From Curtobacterium sp. MCJR17_055 (GTDB taxonomy: Bacteria > Actinomycetota > Actinomycetes > Actinomycetales > Microbacteriaceae): a stretch of DNA of 64,000 nt. The DNA is taken from positions 310,001 to 374,000 of the forward strand of contig NZ_QKLF01000003.1 of assembly GCF_003224335.1 (NCBI RefSeq), written 5' to 3'. Made by a program: the position numbers and the translations under genes. A model generated the notes under the pieces. The model saw nothing but the letters and a program-made list of their open reading frames with translations, searched no databases and was not told the origin of the DNA. Positions 50,557-57,896 of this stretch are shown here, piece after piece (the first letter of the stretch is position 1; each line of letters begins with the position of its first letter).

Positions 50557-50970
50557 TCAGACGAGCGTCGCCACCAGGCGTTCGACGCGTCCGCGGACGT
50601 CGTCGCGGATCGGTCGGACGTCCTCGATCGGCAGGCCGGCCGGGTCGCTGAGCTCCCAGTCCTCGTAGCGTTTGCCGGGGAACACCGGACACGCGCCTCC
50701 GCAGCCCATGGTGATGACGACGTCGGCGTTCCGGACCGCGTCGGTCGTCAGGATCGCCGGCGTCTGACCGACGATGTCGATGCCGACCTCGTGCATGGCG
50801 GCGACGGCGACCTGGTTCACCTGGTCCGCCGGCTCGGACCCGGCGGAGAAGACGTCGATGCGGTCACCGGCGATCGCACGCAGGAACCCCGCGGCCATCT
50901 GCGACCGCCCGGCGTTGTGCACGCAGACGAACAGGACGGCGGGCTTCTGGTCGGGCGTTCCGGTGTTCAT
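50557..50970 (-). CDS. arsC: Arsenate reductase, low-MW protein-tyrosine-phosphatase fold
   Basis: A 137-residue ArsC of the LMW-PTPase class that reduces arsenate to arsenite. The P-loop VLFVCVHNAGRSQMAAGFL provides the nucleophilic Cys. MGCGGACPVFPGKRYEDWEL contains the Cys pair and the catalytic loop typical of actinobacterial enzymes; some of these use mycothiol and mycoredoxin, consistent with mshC in this window. ATG at 50970 lies 6 nt after a CACAAT -10. No arsB/ACR3 or arsR is adjacent. Confidence 0.88.
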   Translation of the reverse strand: MNTGTPDQKPAVLFVCVHNAGRSQMAAGFLRAIAGDRIDVFSAGSEPADQVNQVAVAAMHEVGIDIVGQTPAILTTDAVRNADVVITMGCGGACPVFPGKRYEDWELSDPAGLPIEDVRPIRDDVRGRVERLVATLV

Positions 50971-51013
50971 GAGGTGATTGTGCCGCACTCGCGTTGCCGG
51001 TGATCGCGCGCCG

Positions 51014-51027
51014 ATAATGCATATTAT
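51014..51027. promoter_or_regulatory. AT-rich inverted repeat between arsC and doxX
   Basis: ATAAT, GCAT, ATTAT: the only long AT run in the surrounding GC-rich DNA. It contains -10-like hexamers on both strands and may be an operator or divergent promoter core. Confidence 0.45.
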
Positions 51028-51106
51028 GTCAGCTCAGACTGACCGAGGCGCAGGCGTGACGGATTCGCCTCCCTCGGCTCCCCTGCCGTTCGGAGCTCCG
51101 TGTTAG

Positions 51107-51118
51107 GTTGTGCACAAC
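51107..51118. promoter_or_regulatory. Perfect 12-bp palindrome at the doxX start
   Basis: GTTGTGCACAAC abuts the ATG at 51119 and overlaps a TTAGGT -10 at 51103. Such placement suits a repressor operator. Confidence 0.5.
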
Positions 51119-51550
51119 ATGACTGACCGAGAGATCGACCGCCGCCGTCTCGTCCACTCCACCGCGCCTCGCACGGTCGTCCGCATCCTGCTCGGTGCGG
51201 CCATGACGTGGGCGGGCATCAGTCACCTCACCGTCGCCCGCCAGGAGTTCCGGGCGCAGGTCCCGGAGTTCGTGCCGCTCGACCCGGACGTCACCGTCCT
51301 GGCGTCCGGCGTCGCGGAGATCTCTCTCGGCGCCGCGCTCATGCTGCTCGTCCGCCGGCAGGCGACCGTCGGCTGGGTGGCCGCGGTCTTCTTCACCGCG
51401 GTCTTCCCCGGCAACATCGCGCAGTGGCTGCACCACCGGGACGGCTTCGGGCTGGACACCGACACGAAGCGGTTCGTCCGACTCCTCTTCCAGCCCGTGC
51501 TGATCGCCGTCGCGCTCTGGGCGACGAACGCGCTCCGGACGCGGCGCTGA
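51119..51550 (+). CDS. DoxX-family membrane protein
   Basis: A 143-residue protein with four predicted transmembrane helices: VVRILLGAAMTWAGISHLTV, VTVLASGVAEISLGAALMLL, VGWVAAVFFTAVFPGNIAQW, LLFQPVLIAVALWATNAL. It fits the DoxX/YphA group, where members are tied to redox stress and membrane electron transfer, but no cofactor motif is seen. ATG at 51119 was preferred over the GTG at 51110, which falls within the palindrome and too close to the -10. Confidence 0.82.
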   Translation: MTDREIDRRRLVHSTAPRTVVRILLGAAMTWAGISHLTVARQEFRAQVPEFVPLDPDVTVLASGVAEISLGAALMLLVRRQATVGWVAAVFFTAVFPGNIAQWLHHRDGFGLDTDTKRFVRLLFQPVLIAVALWATNALRTRR

Positions 51551-51596
51551 CCACCGCGGACGGCGCCGCTCACATCGCTGTGGAGCCTCGACCCTG

Positions 51597-52487
51597 ATGA
51601 CGACACGCACCCGGGTGACCCTCGGCCGCCGCGAGGACCTCGGTGCCGACTGCGCGAACTGCTTCGGCCTCTGCTGCGTCGCGCTGGCCTTCACCCGGTC
51701 GGTCGACTTCCCCGTCGACAAACCCGCCGGCGACCCGTGCACGAACCTCGACGGCGCCGACGCCTGCACGATCCATCCGCGCCTCCGGGCCGAGGGGTTC
51801 CGCGGCTGCACGGTCTTCGACTGCTCCGGCGCCGGGCAGAAGGTCTCGCGGCACACCTTCGCGGGTCGGTCCTGGCGGGACGACGACGCCACCCGCCAGG
51901 CGATGTTCGCGGCGTTCCCGGTCGTGCGGCGGCTGCACGAACTGCTCCGGTACCTCGACGAGGCCATCACGATCACCCCTGCCGACACGGACGCCGAACG
52001 GCTGACACGGGACTTCGAGCGCGTCTGTGCGCTCAGTGACGCCGACCCGGACACGATCCTCGGCATCGACGTCGACGCGGAGTACGACGCCGCACGACCG
52101 CTGTTGCTCGCGGCGAGTCGGAGCGCGCGGGCTCGGGTCCGCGGCGGGGATGGCCGCGACACCGGAGCCGACGAGCGTCGCGTCGGCCGCCTCCGGGTCG
52201 GCCCCGGCGCCGACCTGGTGGGCGCCGACCTGGTGGGCGCCGACCTGCGGCGGGCGGACCTGCGGGGCGCGAGCCTCCGCGGCGCGCTGCTCATCGGGGC
52301 CGACCTCACCGGCGCAGATCTCCGCTCGTGCGAGTGCATCGGTGCCGACCTCCGGGACGCCGACCTGTCCGGTGCGGACCTCCGCGGGGCGGTCGTCCTC
52401 ACCCAGATGCAGGTGGACGCGGCACGAGGTGACGCCGACACACGGCTCGACGACGGCTTCCAGCGGCCGATTCACTGGGGCGGCTGA
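51597..52487 (+). CDS. Cys-cluster (YkgJ-like) and pentapeptide-repeat fusion protein
   Basis: A 296-residue two-part protein. Residues about 15-80 carry eight or more Cys in DCANCFGLCCVALAF, CTNL, CTIH, GCTVFDC: a pattern like the zinc/iron-binding YkgJ family (CxxCxxxCC). Residues about 200-270 are pentapeptide repeats A(D/N)LxG (DLVGADLVGADLRRADLRGA and onward), predicted to form a quadrilateral beta-helix. The middle is helical. Function unknown; metal sensing or protein scaffolding is a guess. It starts 46 nt after doxX. Confidence 0.82.
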   Translation: MTTRTRVTLGRREDLGADCANCFGLCCVALAFTRSVDFPVDKPAGDPCTNLDGADACTIHPRLRAEGFRGCTVFDCSGAGQKVSRHTFAGRSWRDDDATRQAMFAAFPVVRRLHELLRYLDEAITITPADTDAERLTRDFERVCALSDADPDTILGIDVDAEYDAARPLLLAASRSARARVRGGDGRDTGADERRVGRLRVGPGADLVGADLVGADLRRADLRGASLRGALLIGADLTGADLRSCECIGADLRDADLSGADLRGAVVLTQMQVDAARGDADTRLDDGFQRPIHWGG

Positions 52488-52527
52488 GGCCGCCGTCCGG
52501 TCCGACACGTCCCGCTGGACCGACAAC

Positions 52528-52569
52528 GGACGGGAGGCGCGCGGCGAGCCCGCCACGCGCCTCCCGTCC
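52528..52569 (+). terminator. Intrinsic terminator after the pentapeptide gene
   Basis: 14-bp perfect stem (52528-52541 with 52556-52569), extended by an inner CGGCG/CGCC-type helix. Arm GGACGGGAGGCGCG; also covers the convergent SDR gene. Confidence 0.75.
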
Positions 52570-52588
52570 GTCCAGCCCAGCGTCGACG

Positions 52589-53269
52589 TCAGTAGTCGAT
52601 GCGCCCGTGCCGGTTGTGGAACTCCCCCGTCGGGCCGTCCGGGCCGACGAGCGCCAGCGCGACGGTCGCGTCGGTGCCCTCGGAGACCGTCTGGTGCCCG
52701 GAGTGACCGTTGAAGTCGGTCGCCGTGTAGCCCGGGTCGCTGACGTTGACCCGGAAGGTCGGCAGGTTCTTCGCGTACTGCACGGTCAGGGCGATGACGG
52801 CCGCCTTCGAGGCCGCGTACGGGATCATCGGCACCGGGAACTCGTCGTGACCCGGCGTGCTGAGGAACCGCGGCCAGCCGACGCCGGAGGCGACGTTGAC
52901 GACGACGGGGTGCTCGGACGCGCGGAGCAGCGGCAGGGCGGCCTGGGTGACGCGGACGATGCCGGTGACGTTCGCCTCCAGGACGGCCGTCATCGCCTCG
53001 GCGGTCAGGTCGTCGACCCCGTACGAGGTGCCGCTGATCCCGGCGTTGTTGACGAGGACGTCGAGGGCGGGGACGGACGCGAACGCGGCGTCGACGCTCG
53101 CCTGGTCGGTGACGTCGAGCTGGACGACGGAGGCACCGAGGGAGCGGACGGCGTCGGCGTCGTCGGGGTCGCGGACGCCGGCGATCACGGTGTGGCCGGC
53201 TTCGATGAGGCGGCGGGCGGTCTCGAGGCCGAGGCTGCGGTTCGCCCCGGTGATGAGTGTGGTGGTCAT
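52589..53269 (-). CDS. Short-chain dehydrogenase/reductase
   Basis: A 226-residue classical SDR. The cofactor motif is LITGANRSLGLETARRL, the NNAGISG segment follows, the catalytic Ser is in VVNVASGVGW and the canonical YAASK lies near 162. The Arg of the fifth position in GANRSLG suggests NADPH. It is divergent from an MmyB-like regulator, probably its controller. A CAGGAT -10 lies 6 nt before ATG. Confidence 0.9.
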   Translation of the reverse strand: MTTTLITGANRSLGLETARRLIEAGHTVIAGVRDPDDADAVRSLGASVVQLDVTDQASVDAAFASVPALDVLVNNAGISGTSYGVDDLTAEAMTAVLEANVTGIVRVTQAALPLLRASEHPVVVNVASGVGWPRFLSTPGHDEFPVPMIPYAASKAAVIALTVQYAKNLPTFRVNVSDPGYTATDFNGHSGHQTVSEGTDATVALALVGPDGPTGEFHNRHGRIDY

Positions 53270-53275
53270 GGGTCC

Positions 53276-53281
53276 ATCCTG
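53276..53281 (-). promoter_or_regulatory. -10-like element of the SDR gene
   Basis: CAGGAT on the minus strand, 6 nt before ATG at 53269; the first base deviates from TANNNT. Confidence 0.35.
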
Positions 53282-53374
53282 CGCGCTGCCGATCCGCTCC
53301 CCCAGGCACCCCTCGACGTGCTGCCTGGCCGACGGGGGGACTGCGAGTACCACGGTCGGGCCGTCGATCGGCGC

Positions 53375-53380
53375 GAGGAT
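53375..53380 (+). promoter_or_regulatory. -10-like element of the MmyB-like regulator
   Basis: GAGGAT, then 6 nt, then ATG at 53387; a mirror arrangement to the SDR promoter. Confidence 0.35.
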
Positions 53381-53386
53381 GGACGC

Positions 53387-54223
53387 ATGAGCGAGTTCTC
53401 CGACGTCCTGCGGTCCTGGCGCGACCGGGTGAGCCCGGCCGAGGTCGGTCTGCCCGCCGGTCCGGGGCGGCGGGCGGCGGGCCTCCGGCGCGAGGAGCTC
53501 GCGGCACTCGCCGGTGTCAGCGTCGACTACGTCGTGCGGCTCGAGCAGGGGCGGGCACTGAACCCGTCGCCGCAGCTCCTCTCCGCGCTCGCCACCGCGC
53601 TCCGGCTGACCGAGCAGGAGCGCGACCACCTGTTCCGCGTCGCCGGGGCAGCTCCCCCGTCGCGCGGCGTCGTTCCCCGGCACATCACACCCGGTGTGCA
53701 GCGGATCGTCGACCGGCTGGCCGACGTGCCGCTCGCCGTCTTCACCGCGAGCCACGACCTGCTGTACCGGAACGACCTCTGGGCTGCGGCATCCGGTGAC
53801 GGCGACCGGTGGCAGGGGCGGTCGGCGAACCTCGTCTGGCAGTTCTTCACCGACGGCCACGAGGGCGTCGACTTCGACGACGAGCACGGCGAGGCCTTCG
53901 CGTCCGACCTGGCAGCCGACCTGCGCGGTGCGCTCGGGCGGTACCCGGACGACCGGCGCCTCGCCGAACTCGTCCGGGACCTCCGCGCGACGAGCCCGGA
54001 GTTCGAGCGCCGCTGGGGCGAGGCCCGGATCGCCGAGCACCGGACGAGCCGGAAGACCCTGCTGACGCCGGTCGGCCCGATCGAGGTCGACTGCGACACG
54101 CTCTCGGTGCCGGGCAGCGACCTGCGGATCGTCGTCTACACGGTCGTGCCCGGCAGCGAGGACGCGTCGCGGCTCGACCTGCTGCGCGTCACCGGACTGC
54201 AGTCGGTCGTCACGAGCGGCTGA
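53387..54223 (+). CDS. MmyB-like transcriptional regulator (XRE HTH + MLTR ligand domain)
   Basis: A 278-residue regulator with N-terminal XRE-type helix-turn-helix: RRAAGLRREELAALAGVSVD and YVVRLEQGRALNPSPQLLSA (about 28-67). The C-terminal PAS-like MLTR ligand-binding domain has WAAASGDGDRWQGRSANLVW and RDLRATSPEFERRWGEARI. In many actinobacteria these regulators sit divergent from an SDR or quinone oxidoreductase they control, as here. Its ligand may be a fatty acid, from the MltR structure; that is family knowledge. Confidence 0.9.
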   Translation: MSEFSDVLRSWRDRVSPAEVGLPAGPGRRAAGLRREELAALAGVSVDYVVRLEQGRALNPSPQLLSALATALRLTEQERDHLFRVAGAAPPSRGVVPRHITPGVQRIVDRLADVPLAVFTASHDLLYRNDLWAAASGDGDRWQGRSANLVWQFFTDGHEGVDFDDEHGEAFASDLAADLRGALGRYPDDRRLAELVRDLRATSPEFERRWGEARIAEHRTSRKTLLTPVGPIEVDCDTLSVPGSDLRIVVYTVVPGSEDASRLDLLRVTGLQSVVTSG

Positions 54224-54258
54224 CCGGCCGGTCCTGCCGCCGCACCGGCCGGTCGGGG

Positions 54259-55002
54259 CTACTCGCCGAAGCCCGAGCGGACGAGCGCGACGAGTTCGTC
54301 TACCGCGTCCTGCGCGTCCGCCCCGGACGCCTCGACCGTGACCGAGGCCCCCTTCGGCAGCGCGAGCGCCATGATCGCGAGGAGACTCTTCGCGTCGACG
54401 CCGTTCACCCGGACCACGGCTTCGTGCCGAGCGGCCGCCTTCACGAACTCGGCGGCGGGGCGCGCGTGCAGGCCGGACTCGTTGACGAGCTCGGCGGTGG
54501 CGGTGGCGGTGGCGACCGCCCCGTCCGCGTCGCCGCTGTCGGCGGCCTGTCCCGCGCCTCCCGGCCGGGAGGCTCCCCCGCCGCCCGCCGCGTCGGTGCG
54601 GTCGGCAGGACCAGCCGTCCCGGTACCACCGGCGGTGGACGCCGCATCGAGCACGGCCGTGACGTCACCACCGGTCTGCGCTGCGACGGCCGCGGCCACG
54701 GTCCCCTCCACCAGCGGCGCGTCGGAGACGTGCACGCGTGCCCGGAGGTCTTCGTCGAGGAAGTCGAGGGCCGTGTCGGTCGTCAGGTAGGCGGAGCCGA
54801 GGTCGCACAGGACCACGACGGCGTCGGCGGCGGCGAGTTCCTCGATCCCGGCCGAGATCGCCTCGAACGAGGTGCCGATCCCGCCGTCGTCGGTGCCGCC
54901 CGCCGCGACGAGCCGGACGTCACCGGCCATCTGCCGGGCGATGTCGACCGTGCCCTGCGCGACGGCGGCACTGTGCGAGACGACCAGGATCCCGACGCTC
55001 AT
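54259..55002 (-). CDS. dhaM: DhaM-HPr fusion, phosphotransfer subunit of PEP-dependent dihydroxyacetone kinase
   Basis: A 247-residue two-domain protein. Residues 1-125 are an EIIA-Man-like domain: SVGILVVSHSAAVAQGTVDI with the phosphorylated His in VSHS, then VVLCDLGSAYL. A Gly/Ala/Asp-rich linker follows (about 125-163). Residues about 163-247 are an HPr domain with NESGLHARPAAEFVK (phospho-His in LHARP) and SLLAIMALALPKGASVTV. It would move phosphate from EI-P to DhaL-ADP. No EI gene is in the window. ATGA overlap with dhaL. Confidence 0.92.
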   Translation of the reverse strand: MSVGILVVSHSAAVAQGTVDIARQMAGDVRLVAAGGTDDGGIGTSFEAISAGIEELAAADAVVVLCDLGSAYLTTDTALDFLDEDLRARVHVSDAPLVEGTVAAAVAAQTGGDVTAVLDAASTAGGTGTAGPADRTDAAGGGGASRPGGAGQAADSGDADGAVATATATAELVNESGLHARPAAEFVKAAARHEAVVRVNGVDAKSLLAIMALALPKGASVTVEASGADAQDAVDELVALVRSGFGE

Positions 55003-55625
55003 GCCGCGTCCACCGCGGCGCGCAGGACGTAGGCGCTCGACTGGGCGCCGGGGTCGCGGTGCCCGACGGCACGCTCGCCGAGGTAGCTCGCGCGGCCCTT
55101 CCGCGCGACGAGGGCGTCGGTCGACTCGGCGCCGGTGGCCGCGGCGGCGGCGGCGGCGGCCAGGACCTGCTCGGGCGTCTCCCCCGCGGCTGCCGATGCT
55201 GCGGCGGCGTCGACGGCGGGCGTCCAGGCGTCCACCATCGTCTTGTCGCCGACCTCGGCCTTGCCACGGGAGACCACGCCGTCGCGGGCCGCCGTGAGCA
55301 CGGCCACCAGGGTGTCCGCGTCGAGTTCGGCCGCGTCCCCGGCTGCCTGGGCCGCCTTGAGGTACGCGGTGCCGAACAGCGGACCGGCGGCACCGCCGAC
55401 GGTCGAGATGAGCTTCGTCGCGACGAGCTTGAACACCGCCCCCGGTGTCTCCGGGGCTGCGGTGTCGAGCGACTCGACGACCGCGCGGAACCCACGGTCG
55501 AGGTTCTCGCCGTGGTCACCGTCACCGATCTCGCGGTCCAGCGTGACGAGCTCCGCTCGGTGCTGGTCGATCGTGGCGGCGGTGCGGCGGACCCAGTCGA
55601 TGGCCCATGCGGTGTCGAGCGACAA
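54999..55625 (-). CDS. dhaL: Dihydroxyacetone kinase subunit DhaL (ADP-binding)
   Basis: A 208-residue all-helical subunit holding ADP as a cofactor. Nucleotide and Mg-binding features are LDREIGDGDHGENLDRGF (Asp triad near 30-40), GGAAGPLFGTAYLKAAQAAG, GKAEVGDKTMVDAWTP and GRASYLGERAVGHRDPGAQS. Start is a TTG at 55625, the only in-frame option, with AGGGA about 6 nt upstream; this may lower its translation relative to dhaK. The gap to dhaK is 79 nt. Confidence 0.93.
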   Translation of the reverse strand: MSLDTAWAIDWVRRTAATIDQHRAELVTLDREIGDGDHGENLDRGFRAVVESLDTAAPETPGAVFKLVATKLISTVGGAAGPLFGTAYLKAAQAAGDAAELDADTLVAVLTAARDGVVSRGKAEVGDKTMVDAWTPAVDAAAASAAAGETPEQVLAAAAAAAATGAESTDALVARKGRASYLGERAVGHRDPGAQSSAYVLRAAVDAA

Positions 55626-55704
55626 GGTGTGTCCCTTCGTGCGGCCGAGCAGGTCGGCGTCGTGAGCGGTGTCGTCGTGCTGGTGGTGTCGTGCGGTCCC
55701 GGTG

Positions 55705-56706
55705 TCAGCGACCCCAGCGCAGTGCCGGGGTCTCGACCGGAGCGTCCCAGAGGGCGATCAGGTCGTCGTCGAGCACCGTGACGGTGATCGAGAACCCCTG
55801 CATCTCGAGGGAGGTGACGTAGTTGCCGACCAAGCTACGCGCGACCTCGTGGCCGCGATCCGTGAGCACCTCCGCGGCGCGCCGGTAGGCGATGTAGAGC
55901 TCGGACTGCGGGGTGCCGCCCATCCCGTTGACGAACAAGAGCAGCCGCGAGCCGGCCGGAGCGGCGAGGTCGGTGAGGATCGGCTCGAGGACCCGGTCGA
56001 CGAGCTCGTCCGCGGGTGCCATCGCGATCCGTTCGCGTCCGGGCTCGCCGTGGATGCCGATGCCGAGCTCGACCTCGTCGTCGGCCAGGGTGAACGACGG
56101 CTCACCGGCGTGCGGGACGGTGCCGGAGGCGAGCGCGAGGCCCATCGAGCGCGTGACCTCGTTGACGTGCCGGGCCACGGCGGTGACGGCGTCCAGGTCG
56201 TCACCGCGCTCGGCCGCCGCGCCCGCGCACTTCTCGACGACCACGGTGCCGGCGACGCCGCGTCGGCCCGCCGTGAACAGCGAGTCCTGGACGGCGACGT
56301 CGTCGTCGACCACGACGCTCTCGACGCGGATGTCCTCCATGGCGGCGAGTTCGGCCGCGGTCTCGAAGTTGAGGACGTCCCCGGTGTAGTTCTTCACGAT
56401 GTGCAGCACGCCCGCTCCCCCGTCCACCGCCTTGGTGGCGGCGACGATGGGGTCCGGGGTGGGGCTCGTGAAGACCGGGCCCGGGACGGCGGCGTCGAGC
56501 ATGCCGGGTCCGACGAAACCGGCGTGCAGCGGTTCGTGCCCGCTGCCACCGCCGCTCACGATGCCGACCTTGCCGCGGACGGGGGCGTCGCGGCGGACCA
56601 CGTGGACCGGGTCCTCCACGAGCACGACGTGCTCGGCATGGGCGAGGGCGAACCCGCGGACGGTCTCGATGACCACGGCCTGCGGGTCGTTGATGAGCTT
56701 CTTCAT
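55705..56706 (-). CDS. dhaK: Dihydroxyacetone kinase subunit DhaK (substrate-binding)
   Basis: A 333-residue subunit that binds dihydroxyacetone covalently through His. The substrate site [20 protein letters not shown] (His near 57), then [35 protein letters not shown], and the C-terminal domain with [20 protein letters not shown] [17 protein letters not shown]. The His of GIHGEPG is the covalent hemiaminal site. GGAGG lies 6 nt before ATG. It heads a dhaKLM operon, divergent from glpF across the 344-bp intergenic region. Confidence 0.94.
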   Translation of the reverse strand: MKKLINDPQAVVIETVRGFALAHAEHVVLVEDPVHVVRRDAPVRGKVGIVSGGGSGHEPLHAGFVGPGMLDAAVPGPVFTSPTPDPIVAATKAVDGGAGVLHIVKNYTGDVLNFETAAELAAMEDIRVESVVVDDDVAVQDSLFTAGRRGVAGTVVVEKCAGAAAERGDDLDAVTAVARHVNEVTRSMGLALASGTVPHAGEPSFTLADDEVELGIGIHGEPGRERIAMAPADELVDRVLEPILTDLAAPAGSRLLLFVNGMGGTPQSELYIAYRRAAEVLTDRGHEVARSLVGNYVTSLEMQGFSITVTVLDDDLIALWDAPVETPALRWGR

Positions 56707-56783
56707 GCTGCGCCTCCACGGTGTGACACGGGTGAGAGACCGGTCCGCAGTCGTCCACCGCCGACGTCGTCCGGAGTCGGCTC

Positions 56784-56789
56784 ACTGTA
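56784..56789 (-). promoter_or_regulatory. dhaK: -10 element of dhaK
   Basis: TACAGT on the minus strand, about 78 nt before the ATG, giving a leadered transcript with a GGAGG ribosome-binding site. Confidence 0.45.
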
Positions 56790-56798
56790 CCGCCGGGA

Positions 56799-56810
56799 GG
56801 TGCGCGCACC
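56799..56810. promoter_or_regulatory. Perfect 12-bp palindrome, putative operator
   Basis: GGTGCGCGCACC lies 9 bp upstream of the dhaK -10, in the spacer or -35 region, where a repressor would block RNA polymerase. Confidence 0.45.
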
Positions 56811-56972
56811 AGGGGCACGGCCGCGCACCCGTGCCGTTCCGGTGCACATCCGTTCACGGTGCGGGGCCCCGTCGCTGCTCCGCGCGGACCCGGGTGACCA
56901 GGGTGCGTGCACGTCCTCTCACTTTCGCGGCAGCAGCCTCGCTGTCCCCCACATCGGGCAAACGCCCAGCAC

Positions 56973-56978
56973 TATGCT
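56973..56978 (+). promoter_or_regulatory. glpF: -10 element of glpF
   Basis: TATGCT, close to the consensus, 72 nt before ATG. GGAGG at 57041-57045 lies 5 nt before the start, so this message has a true leader. Confidence 0.5.
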
Positions 56979-57050
56979 CGGGCTCAATCACTCGACGGGG
57001 AGTGCCGGTGCTCAGGCCGGGCCCCCGAACACAGCTAATCGGAGGTACCG

Positions 57051-57776
57051 ATGGACGGCATCGGCGTCAATTTCATGTCTGAGCTCGTCGGGACGGCGAT
57101 GCTCATCATCCTGGGTGGCGGTGTCGTCGCCGCGGTCTCGCTCACCAAGTCCAAGGGCTTCGGGGCCGGCTTCCTGATGGTCACGATCGGTTGGGGCTTC
57201 GCGGTCTTCGCCGGTGTCACGGTCTCCTACAAGTCGGGCGGCCAGCTGAACCCCGCGGTCAGCCTCGCGCAGGCGATCCTCGGCAACATCACGGTCGGCG
57301 AGATGTTCCTCTACTGGCTCGCCCAGCTCATCGGTGCGGTCATCGGTGCCGTGATCGTCTGGCTCGCCTACAAGCAGCACTTCGACGCCGAGCCCGACGC
57401 CGCCGCCAAGCTCGGCGTCTTCTCCACCGGTCCGGCGATCCGCAGCTACGGCTGGAACGTCGTCACGGAGATCATCGGCACGTTCGTCCTCGTCTTCGTC
57501 GTCATCGCGTTCACGAACGGCCAGACCCCGGCCGAGCTCGGCGCGATCCCCGTCGCCTTCCTCGTCATCGCGATCGGTGTCTCGCTCGGTGGCCCGACCG
57601 GCTACGCGATCAACCCGGCCCGTGACCTCGGCCCGCGCATCGCGCACGCCATCCTGCCGATCAAGGGCAAGGGCACGAGCGACTGGTCCTACGCCTGGGT
57701 GCCGGTCGTCGGCCCGCTCGTCGGTGGCGCCCTCGCCGCCGTCGTCTCCGGCGCGCTCCTCCCGATGGTGTCCTAG
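57051..57776 (+). CDS. glpF: Glycerol uptake facilitator (MIP/aquaglyceroporin)
   Basis: A 241-residue channel for passive glycerol entry with six helices and two half-helices. The first NPA box is GGQLNPAVSLAQAIL near 65, the second is GYAINPARDLGPR near 188. The Asp after the second NPAR marks glycerol-conducting members rather than water-only aquaporins. It begins the glpFK operon, 120 nt before glpK. Confidence 0.93.
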   Translation: MDGIGVNFMSELVGTAMLIILGGGVVAAVSLTKSKGFGAGFLMVTIGWGFAVFAGVTVSYKSGGQLNPAVSLAQAILGNITVGEMFLYWLAQLIGAVIGAVIVWLAYKQHFDAEPDAAAKLGVFSTGPAIRSYGWNVVTEIIGTFVLVFVVIAFTNGQTPAELGAIPVAFLVIAIGVSLGGPTGYAINPARDLGPRIAHAILPIKGKGTSDWSYAWVPVVGPLVGGALAAVVSGALLPMVS

Positions 57777-57896
57777 CACCGCAGGGAACCCCCGCACCAC
57801 CAGCGCGTCCGACGCGCTCCCCACCACCTGCACCACCCTCGCGGCCGGGTCGACCCGGCCCGGCCGCAGCACCGAACACCGTCGTAAGGAGCACCA

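Larger units (their letters stand above)
56707..57050. promoter_or_regulatory. Divergent dhaK / glpF intergenic region
   Basis: 344 bp with no gene. It holds a minus-strand -10 (56784), a perfect palindrome (56799), a plus-strand -10 (56973), a short inverted repeat GGGC-AAAC-GCCC at 56956-56967 and ribosome-binding sites at both ends. The middle (56811-56940) shows nothing I can define. Confidence 0.6.

Noticed and set aside
51056..51106. A 16-codon plus-strand frame (GTG start) between the AT-rich repeat and doxX
   Set aside because: GAGG lies upstream, but the frame is short, Pro-rich and not linked by overlap to doxX; chance is likely.
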